Assembly: GCF_030549615.1 (NCBI RefSeq)
Contig: NZ_CP130832.1
Span: forward strand, 3,782,001 to 3,846,000
Direction of reading: 5' to 3'
DNA length: 64,000 nt
Source of the DNA: Stenotrophomonas sp. 610A2
Lineage (GTDB): Bacteria > Pseudomonadota > Gammaproteobacteria > Xanthomonadales > Xanthomonadaceae
Made by a program: the position numbers and the translations under genes. Below the pieces are notes generated by a model. That model saw nothing but the letters and a program-made list of their open reading frames with translations. It was not told the DNA's origin and made no database searches. Below are positions 17,258-24,734 of the stretch, piece after piece; within the stretch, counting starts at the first letter, position 1, and every line of letters begins with the position of its first letter.

Positions 17258-19567
17258 ATGACGAAGTCCTTCCACAAGCGCAGCCGCGCGCCGTGGCTCA
17301 GCAGCTGCGTATTGCTGGGCATGTCCGCCCTGCAGGTACAGGCCGCCGACACCACCTCCGCCCCTTCGCTTGTCCCCCTGCCCGCCAGCTACCAGGCTGA
17401 CGGCGGCAAGGACTTCGTGCTGAGCAGCGCCGCACGCGTCGGCGGCAACGATGAGGCCGCCCGCCGTGCCGCCACACAATTCGTGACCCTGCTGAAGCAG
17501 AACGGCGGCCCGACCCTGGCCATCGCCGACAATGCCAGCAAGGCGCAGATCCGCTTCCGCCTCGACCCTTCGGCAACCAATACCGCCGAAGGCTATGCAC
17601 TGAAGGTTTCCAACACCGGCATCGATATCAGCGCCGGTGATGATGTCGGCCTGTTCTATGGCGCGGTCACGGCCGCACAGCTGCTGACCGGCAATACGCC
17701 CGGCCACGTCGCCGCCGCAACCATCAATGACACCCCGCGCTTCCCGTGGCGTGGCTTCATGCTGGACTCGGCACGCCACTTCCAGAGCATGGACGAGATC
17801 AAGAAGCTGCTCGATGCGATGGCGCAGCACAAACTCAATACCTTCCACTGGCATCTGACCGATGACCAGGGCTGGCGCATGGAGATCAAGCGTTACCCGA
17901 AGCTGACCGAAGTCGGCAGCTGCCGCGTGCCGCTGGGCGATGCCGGCATCAATGCCGCCACCGGCGAGCCGCGCCAGTACTGCGGCTACTACACGCAGGA
18001 ACAGATCCGCGAAATCATCGCCTATGCGGCCGAGCGCCACATCCAGGTGATCCCGGAAATCGACGTCCCCGGCCACGCTACCGCCGCCATCGTTGCCTAC
18101 CCGGAACTGGGCACCACCGAGCAGAAGCTGGTCATCGACAACCAGTGGGGCGTGTTCCCGAACCTGTTCAACACCGAGGAAGCGACTTTCCAGTTCCTCG
18201 AGAACGTTCTGGAAGAAGTGATCCAGATGTTCCCCTCCAAGTACGTGCATGTCGGCGGTGACGAAGCGGTCAAGGACCAGTGGATCGCTTCCAAGCGCGT
18301 GCAGGAGCGCATGCGTGAGCTCGGTGCAAAGAATGAAATGGAAATGCAGAGCCATATCATCAAGCGCCTGGAGAAGTTCCTTGAGCAGCACGACAAGCGC
18401 CTGATCGGCTGGGATGAGATCCTCGAAGGCGGCCTGCCGCCGGAAGCGACGGTGATGTCCTGGCGCGGTACCGAGGGTGGACTCAAGGCCGCCAGCGAAG
18501 GCCACGACGTGGTGATGTCGCCGGTCACCCACATGTACATGGATTACCTGCAGACCGAGTCGCCGAACGAGCCACCGGGCCGGCCGGCTACGATCACCCT
18601 GCAGAAAGCCTACGAGTTCGAGCCGGTACCGGCCGAGCTGGCAGCGGACAAGCGTTCGCACATCCTTGGCCTGCAAGCCAACATGTTCAACGAGCACACC
18701 CGCAACAACCAGAACCTGGAACACAACCTGTTCCCGCGCCTGGCTGCAGTGGCGGAAACCGGTTGGAGCCCGCAGGACAAGCGCAACTTCAGCAACTTCC
18801 TGCAGCGCCTGCCGCGCCAGTTGCAGCGCTACCAGGCGATGGACATCGCCTATGCGAAGACGCCGTTCCAGGTCGACATGATCGACAAGGGCGAGCACCG
18901 CACTGGCGCGGTGCAGGTGAGCTTGAACAATCCGCTGGGCTACCCGGTGCATTACACGTTGGATGGCAGCACGGTCACCGCCAGCTCGCCGCTGTACGCA
19001 CAGCCGCTGCAGCTGAAGGTGCCGCTGCAGGTGCAGACCGCTGCGTTCTTTGACGGCAAGCCGCTGGCCGCCGCCAACACCTTCAAGCTCGACGCGGCAT
19101 CGCTGCTGGTCCGCGAAGACACCCAGCTCGGCCTGTGCCCGAATGGCGGCAAGCTGCTGCTGCGCCTGGAAGACGATGGCCCGGCCGAAGGTCAGCGCGA
19201 AGTGTTCAACGTCAACATCTTCAACCCGTGCTGGTTGTGGAGCGATGTCGATCTGTCGGACGTGACCCGCATCAAGGTGCGTGCCGGCCGCATTCCGTAC
19301 AACTTCCAGCTGGCCCATGACGAGCCGGCGCGAAAGTTCGCACCGGCGCGCACGGCTCACGGCGAGATGGAACTGCTGGCCAACTGCGAAGGCAAGCCGC
19401 TGGCATCGATCCCGCTGCCGGCCGATCCCGCCGCCGATGGCTTCCTGGAGCTGGATGCCACCATCACCGCCCCTGCGACCCGCGGTGACCTGTGTGTGCG
19501 CTTCACCGGCGACACCCGCCCCAACATGTGGACGCTGGACTGGATCAAGCTCGAACCGGGCAAGTGA
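17258..19567 (+). CDS. Beta-N-acetylhexosaminidase, GH20 (1)
   Basis: 769 aa. A signal peptide covers about residues 1-32 (basic start, hydrophobic core, VQAA). A GH20 accessory beta domain (to ~residue 150) precedes the TIM barrel, which has the signature FRWRGFMLDSARHF-like segment, WHLTDDQGWR, and catalytic Asp335-Glu336 in HVGGDEAVK. The enzyme removes terminal beta-GlcNAc or GalNAc by substrate-assisted catalysis. A C-terminal domain of ~240 residues contains CWLWSDVDL and a chitobiase-like beta fold. The ATG at 17258 follows AGGAG at 17245; upstream in-frame codons only translate SMAG repeats. It acts in the periplasm or at the surface, supplying GlcNAc to NagP. Confidence 0.93.
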   Translation: MTKSFHKRSRAPWLSSCVLLGMSALQVQAADTTSAPSLVPLPASYQADGGKDFVLSSAARVGGNDEAARRAATQFVTLLKQNGGPTLAIADNASKAQIRFRLDPSATNTAEGYALKVSNTGIDISAGDDVGLFYGAVTAAQLLTGNTPGHVAAATINDTPRFPWRGFMLDSARHFQSMDEIKKLLDAMAQHKLNTFHWHLTDDQGWRMEIKRYPKLTEVGSCRVPLGDAGINAATGEPRQYCGYYTQEQIREIIAYAAERHIQVIPEIDVPGHATAAIVAYPELGTTEQKLVIDNQWGVFPNLFNTEEATFQFLENVLEEVIQMFPSKYVHVGGDEAVKDQWIASKRVQERMRELGAKNEMEMQSHIIKRLEKFLEQHDKRLIGWDEILEGGLPPEATVMSWRGTEGGLKAASEGHDVVMSPVTHMYMDYLQTESPNEPPGRPATITLQKAYEFEPVPAELAADKRSHILGLQANMFNEHTRNNQNLEHNLFPRLAAVAETGWSPQDKRNFSNFLQRLPRQLQRYQAMDIAYAKTPFQVDMIDKGEHRTGAVQVSLNNPLGYPVHYTLDGSTVTASSPLYAQPLQLKVPLQVQTAAFFDGKPLAAANTFKLDAASLLVREDTQLGLCPNGGKLLLRLEDDGPAEGQREVFNVNIFNPCWLWSDVDLSDVTRIKVRAGRIPYNFQLAHDEPARKFAPARTAHGEMELLANCEGKPLASIPLPADPAADGFLELDATITAPATRGDLCVRFTGDTRPNMWTLDWIKLEPGK

Positions 19568-19589
19568 TCCACACAGTGGTTTGATGCAA

Positions 19590-19621
19590 GCAGAAGGCCA
19601 CCGCATGCGGTGGCCTTCTGC
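19590..19621. terminator. Perfect palindrome after the GH20 (1) gene
   Basis: A 32-bp perfect palindrome with arms gcagaaggccaccg and cggtggccttctgc around a short loop begins 23 bp after the stop. A weak T-run (cgttt) follows. It is probably a terminator usable on either strand. Confidence 0.65.
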
Positions 19622-19638
19622 CGTTTGGCGAGATGACT

Positions 19639-19955
19639 TGTGGGAGCGGCGTAAGCCGCGAAGCCACAGATGCAACTGCCTGCATATTCCTTGCTCGCCG
19701 GCCAACTGCATGTGCGTTTTCATCCGGGCGACGCGATGACCCTCGCTTCATTGCTGTCAGCTTCGCGGCTTACGCCGCTCCTGCAGCAACACGCCCTCCC
19801 CTCTCCTGGCCGATGGTTGTGGGAGCGGCGTAAGCCGCGAAGCCACGGTTACTTCAGCCGCCAGAAAGCCCGCTGGCCGGCGCCAGAGGCTTGCCTGAGG
19901 CATGGAACCTCTACCCCTCGGGGCTGCGGGCGTCGCGGCTGACGCTGCTCCCACA
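19639..19955. repeat. 27-bp GTAGGAGCGGCG-type repeats, alternating orientation
   Basis: Copies at 19639-19664 (direct), 19759-19785 (inverted), 19818-19843 (direct) and a degenerate inverted copy at 19931-19955. Each inner palindrome can fold alone and neighbouring copies can pair. They occupy most of the 632-bp gap between the GH20 (1) gene and glk2. The remaining 19956-20120 is AT-rich, with no gene that I can support. Confidence 0.8.
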
Positions 19956-20121
19956 AGCCATCTGGCCATGCCAAAAAATTTCACGGACTGAAACTTGAGC
20001 CAGCAACCCTCATGCAAAACCTGCATTGAATTTCACATGAAACAAAAATACCTCCTTAAATCATTGAATTAGCTCATGCCATCGCTCCTGCGCTGCAATG
20101 AAAATTTTTTGCATCGCACCT

Positions 20122-20135
20122 TGACATCGTTGTCA
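20122..20135. promoter_or_regulatory. Putative NagR operator overlapping the glk2 promoter
   Basis: The 14-mer tgacatcgttgtca is identical to the site before glk1 and again overlaps a TTGACA -35 hexamer (20121-20126). It lies 64 bp before the glk2 GTG chosen here, close to the 67 bp seen for glk1, which supports the GTG start at 20200. Confidence 0.65.
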
Positions 20136-20199
20136 CGAAGCGCTGACACTCCGCATGCCGCAACGCCATCAGGTGTCGCGCAACTTCCAGGGGACGTGC

Positions 20200-21288
20200 G
20201 TGGTTGCCAGCCGGAATCCAACAGCCAAGCTGACCACTCCTGCATCTGCTGCGCCGCTGCTGGCCGCCGATGTGGGCGGCACCCACGTCCGCGTCGGGCT
20301 GGTGCAGCCGGGCAGCAGCGCCAGCGCGCCGATGCAGTTGCTGGCCTACCGCCAGTACCGCTGCGCCGACTACCCGGACCTGAGCAGCATCCTTGCCCAG
20401 TTCCCGGTTGACCGCGCCACCGTGCGCGAATGCGCCATCGCCAGTGCCGGCTATGCCCTGCCCGACGGCACCGTGATTTCCGCCAACCTGCCGTGGCCGC
20501 TGTCCTGCAACCGCATCCGAGACGACCTCGGCTTTGCCGCCGTGCACCTGGTCAATGACTTCGAAGCCGTTGCCCACGCCGCCGCGCACATCGACGACGG
20601 CGACGCGCTGCTGCTGAGCGGCCCCGCCGCTGCCAGCGAAGGCCCGGTGCTGATCGTCGGCCCCGGCACCGGCCTGGGCGCTGCACTCTGGATCCCCAAT
20701 GGCAGCCGCTCGATGGTGCTGGCCACCGAAGCCGGCCAGGCCTCACTGAGCGCCAGCACTGAATTGGAGATGGCGGTGCTGCAGCAGATGCTGCAAGGGC
20801 GCAGCCATGTCGCCATCGAGCACGCGCTGTCAGGGCCGGGCCTGCTCAACCTGTACAACGCGCTGTGCGTGGTGCGTGACTGCCATGCAACGCACCGCAC
20901 ACCCGATGCGATCAGCGCCGCCGCCTGCGATGGCAGCGACCCGGTTGCCGAACAGACGCTGCAGCTGTTCTGCGCGATCCTCGGTTCAACCATTGGCGAC
21001 ATGGCGCTGCTGTACGGTGCCCAGGGTGGCATTTATCTGGCCGGCGGCATCCTGCCGAAGATCAGCCAGTTCCTATTGAACAGCAGCTTCGCCGAGCGCC
21101 TCCTCAACAAGGGGCCGATGCGCGAGGCGCTGCAACGCATTCCCGTGAAGTTGGTAGAGCACGGGCAACTGGGCGTCATCGGCGCCGCCAGTTGGTATCT
21201 GGGACGCAGGGAAATTGAACCCGTCGCGTCGAATCCGGCAGTACCGCAGGTGCATGGGGCTGTCTGCTCGTGCACGGGTTCCCACTGA
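20200..21288 (+). CDS. glk: Glucokinase-family sugar kinase 2 (paralogue of glk1)
   Basis: 362 aa from the GTG at 20200. This start has an AGGGG site six bases upstream and puts ADVGGTHVR at residues 23-31, exactly as in glk1; the ATG at 20155 has no ribosome site. Motifs are the same as glk1: VNDFEAVAHAAAH with the catalytic Asp, and GPGTGLGAALWIP. It is likely a second GlcNAc/hexose kinase of the nag regulon. The last ~150 coding bases shared with glk1 are nearly identical, including silent positions. After the shared ASWYL, glk2 carries a ~28-residue tail with Cys residues (VCSCTGSH) that glk1 lacks. It heads a unit with TBDR2, 48 bp downstream. Confidence 0.87.
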   Translation: MVASRNPTAKLTTPASAAPLLAADVGGTHVRVGLVQPGSSASAPMQLLAYRQYRCADYPDLSSILAQFPVDRATVRECAIASAGYALPDGTVISANLPWPLSCNRIRDDLGFAAVHLVNDFEAVAHAAAHIDDGDALLLSGPAAASEGPVLIVGPGTGLGAALWIPNGSRSMVLATEAGQASLSASTELEMAVLQQMLQGRSHVAIEHALSGPGLLNLYNALCVVRDCHATHRTPDAISAAACDGSDPVAEQTLQLFCAILGSTIGDMALLYGAQGGIYLAGGILPKISQFLLNSSFAERLLNKGPMREALQRIPVKLVEHGQLGVIGAASWYLGRREIEPVASNPAVPQVHGAVCSCTGSH

Positions 21289-21336
21289 AAAATCCGGCCG
21301 GTTCACCGGCATCCATCAATGATGAGGAGAGACATC

Positions 21337-24138
21337 ATGAGGTACCGCAAGTCCGCATTATCCGCCGCCATCGTCACCTGCCTGAGCTTCTCCGCGCACG
21401 CGCAGGACGCAGGCCAGGAAGCCACCGAGCTTGACCGCGTTGTTGTCACCGGCATCCGCGCCAGCCTGCAGCAGTCGCTGGAAACCAAGCGCAATGCCGA
21501 TGCCATCGTCGACGTGATCACCGCCGAGGACGTGGGCAAGTTCCCGGCCACCAACGTCGCTGAAGCGATGACCATCATCCCCGGCGTCACCATCGATCGC
21601 GCATACGGCCAAGGCGAAAAGGTGTCCATCCTGGGTACCGATCCGGCCTTGAACCGCACCCTGCTCAACGGCCAGTCGATCGCCTCGGGCGATTGGAACA
21701 TGTCCGACTTCCCGACCCGCACCTTCAACTACTCGCTGCTGGCGCCGGAAGTGGTCGGAAAGCTGGAAGTGTTCAAGTCGCCCGAAGCACGCATCGATGA
21801 AGGCTCCATCGGCGGCACCGTGATCGTCTCCACGCGCAAGCCACTGGACATGCCGGAGAAGGTCAGCGTTTCCGGCCGCGTCAGCTATGGCCGCAATGAT
21901 CGCGTCGAGAAAACCGACCCAAGCGCCTCCGCCGCCTTCGCCTGGAAGAACGAAGCCGAGACCTTCGGCGTCATCGTTTCGGCACAGGCCTCGAACGAAA
22001 GCATCCGCCGCGACGGCATCGAGTCCTACGGCATCGTCCGCGCGAAGGACTACATCGGCGGCCTCGGCGGCTCCAATGGTTCGGTAACCAACCTGCCGAC
22101 CGACTGGTCGGTGGCACCCAACCCGGATGGCTCCCAGCCCACCTCGCCGGCAACCTGCGTAGGCAAGTGTGCCGAGACGCTGTACGCCAACCCGGACGCG
22201 GTCGGCCCGAACTCGACCAGCGCGCACTTCTTCGAACAGGAACGTGAGCGCAAGACCTACTCGCTGGCACTGCAGTTCAAGCCCGTCGAGCAGATGAACA
22301 TCGAGTTGAACGCGCTGAAGATCAACGCCAACTTCGATCACATGGCGCAGTCCATGTTCACCCACCAGGGCAATACCTGGAACAGCCTGAAGACGCTCAC
22401 CGACATCACCGTCAAGGATGGCCTGATCACCAGCGCCAGCCACAAGAACGGCCTAGTCGTGTTCGACCTGCAGAACCGTCGTGCGCAGGTGGATTCGGCA
22501 ACCTACGACATCAAGGTTGACTGGAACGACGAGCGCTGGTTCGCCTCCACCCACATCGGCCGCACCAAGGCCGACGGCGGCCCGAAGCAGGTGTTCGGTG
22601 AGTTCCTCGCACGTACCGATTACACCTGGTCGATCGCCGATGCTCCGGGCAAGCCGGGCAGCGTCGAGTTCACCGGCGCCAATCCCTTCCTGAATCCCGA
22701 CCAGTTCCAGATGGATGGCGGCTGGGGCGCAGACCCGACCAAGCCGACCTGGAACACCGGCTGGGGCGGGAACCTGGTCGAGAAGCCCACCACCGACAAG
22801 GAAACCTACGGCCAGGTCGACTTCGGCATCAAGCTCGACTCGCCGGTCTACCTGGTGCGCTTCGGCTACAAGCAGCGCAAGCATGAGACCACCCAGATCC
22901 AGCGCGGCATCGGCCTGGCATCGGTGGCTGGCTATGGCGACGCCAAGGCCTCGGATTTCGATCCGCGCGAGCTGCCCGACAACTACCTGAAGGGTTTCAG
23001 CGGCTACGGCGATCTTGGCGAGCGCTTCACCATCGATGGCTGGAAGCTGGCCGACTACATCACCAGCGGCAAGTGGCTGGCACCGTGGCAGACCATGCCG
23101 GTGGTATCGCCGTTCAGCGCCGAGGAATTCGCCCGCAACAACTGGTCCATCAATGAAGACATCGGTGCTGCCTATGTGCAGGCCGACTTCAGCCTGGACC
23201 GCGTGCGCGGCAACATCGGCGTGCGTTACGTCACCACCGACCTGGAATCGGGCAGCTATGCCTGCAACACCGGCCTGGCCGGCTGCACCCAGGCCAGCTG
23301 GTCCGCCGAGAAGCTGGCCGCGTCCTATGACCGCGTGGTGCAGAAGAACAAGTACAACAACCTGCTGCCGAACTTGAACGTCGCCTTCGACGCCACCGAC
23401 AGCTTGGTGCTGCGCGGCTCCGTCGCCAAGACCATGGCACGCCCGAACTACACCGATGTCTCGTCCTACCTGTGGCTGTCCGATACCGCGCTGACCGGCG
23501 GTGGCGGCAACCCCAACCTGAAGCCCTACCTGTCGACCAACGTGGACTTCTCGGCGGAATGGTACTTCTCGGAGAACGCGATCCTCGCCGGCTCGATCTT
23601 CTACCGCGATGTTTCCGATTACATCCTCACCGAGTCGACCCCGGAAACCCATTGGAACCAGAACCAGAACAAGAACGACACCTATCTGGTCGACCGCCCG
23701 CGCAACGCTGGTGACGCCAAGATCAAGGGCTACTCCATCGCCTGGCAACAGAACTTCGGCGCAGGTTTTGGTGTCATCGCCAACTACACCTACTCCGATG
23801 GCGAAGCGACCGACAACCGCCCGCTGCCGTTCAACTCGAAGAACCAGTTCAACATCAGTCCGTTCTTCGAGAACGACACCTGGACCGCTCGCGTCACCTA
23901 CGGCTGGCGTGACAAGTACTTCACCCAGGTCAGCGCAGGCCGTGAGCTGTGGACCATGGATTACGCCTCTCTGGATGCGTCGGTGGCATTCAAGATCACC
24001 GAGAACCTGTCGGTCGGCCTGGATGCGATGAACCTGCTGGACGAGGAGTACCACTCCTACTCCGGCGTCGAGCAGCTCACCCGCGGTGCTTACCTGAGCG
24101 GCCGTCGTTACAACGCTTCGCTGCGCTTCAACTTCTAA
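21337..24138 (+). CDS. TonB-dependent receptor 2 of the GlcNAc locus
   Basis: 933 aa. The signal peptide ends near AHAQ (~residue 22). TonB box-like DRVVVTGIRASLQQSL is followed by a plug with AEDVGKFPATNVAEAMTIIP and GSIGGTVIV, then a long barrel ending SLRFNF. It belongs to the same Xanthomonas/Caulobacter receptor class as TBDR1 but clearly groups with TBDR3: long blocks such as PALNRTLLNGQSIASGDWNM are identical. The ATG at 21337 has GAGGAGAG just upstream, as in TBDR1. It probably shares the glk2 promoter and operator. A strong terminator follows. Confidence 0.92.
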   Translation: MRYRKSALSAAIVTCLSFSAHAQDAGQEATELDRVVVTGIRASLQQSLETKRNADAIVDVITAEDVGKFPATNVAEAMTIIPGVTIDRAYGQGEKVSILGTDPALNRTLLNGQSIASGDWNMSDFPTRTFNYSLLAPEVVGKLEVFKSPEARIDEGSIGGTVIVSTRKPLDMPEKVSVSGRVSYGRNDRVEKTDPSASAAFAWKNEAETFGVIVSAQASNESIRRDGIESYGIVRAKDYIGGLGGSNGSVTNLPTDWSVAPNPDGSQPTSPATCVGKCAETLYANPDAVGPNSTSAHFFEQERERKTYSLALQFKPVEQMNIELNALKINANFDHMAQSMFTHQGNTWNSLKTLTDITVKDGLITSASHKNGLVVFDLQNRRAQVDSATYDIKVDWNDERWFASTHIGRTKADGGPKQVFGEFLARTDYTWSIADAPGKPGSVEFTGANPFLNPDQFQMDGGWGADPTKPTWNTGWGGNLVEKPTTDKETYGQVDFGIKLDSPVYLVRFGYKQRKHETTQIQRGIGLASVAGYGDAKASDFDPRELPDNYLKGFSGYGDLGERFTIDGWKLADYITSGKWLAPWQTMPVVSPFSAEEFARNNWSINEDIGAAYVQADFSLDRVRGNIGVRYVTTDLESGSYACNTGLAGCTQASWSAEKLAASYDRVVQKNKYNNLLPNLNVAFDATDSLVLRGSVAKTMARPNYTDVSSYLWLSDTALTGGGGNPNLKPYLSTNVDFSAEWYFSENAILAGSIFYRDVSDYILTESTPETHWNQNQNKNDTYLVDRPRNAGDAKIKGYSIAWQQNFGAGFGVIANYTYSDGEATDNRPLPFNSKNQFNISPFFENDTWTARVTYGWRDKYFTQVSAGRELWTMDYASLDASVAFKITENLSVGLDAMNLLDEEYHSYSGVEQLTRGAYLSGRRYNASLRFNF

Positions 24139-24185
24139 GCCAGCAGCAACGCAATACCTGTTTTTCCGCTGTTCTTTCTCCTCCA

Positions 24186-24218
24186 GCGGGCCTGGGTTTT
24201 CCAGGCCCGCTTTTTTTT
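24186..24218 (+). terminator. Intrinsic terminator after TBDR2
   Basis: A 10-bp GC-rich stem (gcgggcctgg with ccaggcccgc) and a GTTTT loop are followed by eight T residues at 24211-24218. It separates glk2-TBDR2 from the TBDR3 unit. Confidence 0.92.
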
Positions 24219-24460
24219 ATGCCTGCACGATGGCAGTGCCTTCACTACGGAATGCCGGTTATCAATGAATCAAACTTAAACATAATTTTCATTCCATGAC
24301 GGAAATTCAATAAAACCATTTCACTCGATATGAAAAGAAAAACTGTTTCAAGTACAGAACGCCTTAAATAAGCACTCATTGCGATGAAAATCATCTTTTA
24401 AATTCCACGATTTTCATGAAAATTATTTTTGCAAAACCAATTAAAGGCACGCACACTCCA
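24219..24460. other. AT-rich intergenic island upstream of TBDR3
   Basis: Within the 596-bp gap 24139-24734, about 240 bp are strikingly AT-rich for this genome. They include attttcatgaaaat (a 14-bp palindrome at 24410-24423) and gatgaaaatcatc. No credible gene is present. The position upstream of TBDR3 suggests promoter and regulator sites unlike the TGACA palindrome used for glk1 and glk2. The rest of the gap (24461-24720) returns to high GC and shows nothing I can name. Confidence 0.5.
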
Positions 24461-24734
24461 CCCCCAGCTGGACGACGGTAGTTACCCGCCACACCCACCC
24501 ATCGAGGAATGACGTGGACAAGCAAGGCCGGCAGTACATCCGATTGATTCCCAACGGCGTCCGCCATGAGGCGCTCTCGATTCCTGCTGCAACCGGCCTG
24601 ATCTGAACTGACACCGCGTTCGAAACGGGCCGCCACCAGGCTGCCCGTGATGTTTCTCCGCACGCCCGACGGGATGCGGGAATCACTGGCCGGCAGCACC
24701 TGCTGGCCATCCATCAGCAAAGGGAGAGAGACCT

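Noticed and set aside
14791-17355. Open frame of about 850 codons on the minus strand across TBDR1
   Set aside because: High-GC antisense shadow of a clear TonB-dependent receptor; it has no recognisable domain or ribosome site.
17219-19723. Open frame of about 830 codons on the minus strand across the hexosaminidase gene
   Set aside because: The plus strand encodes a full GH20 enzyme with catalytic Asp-Glu; the antisense frame is a codon-bias artefact.
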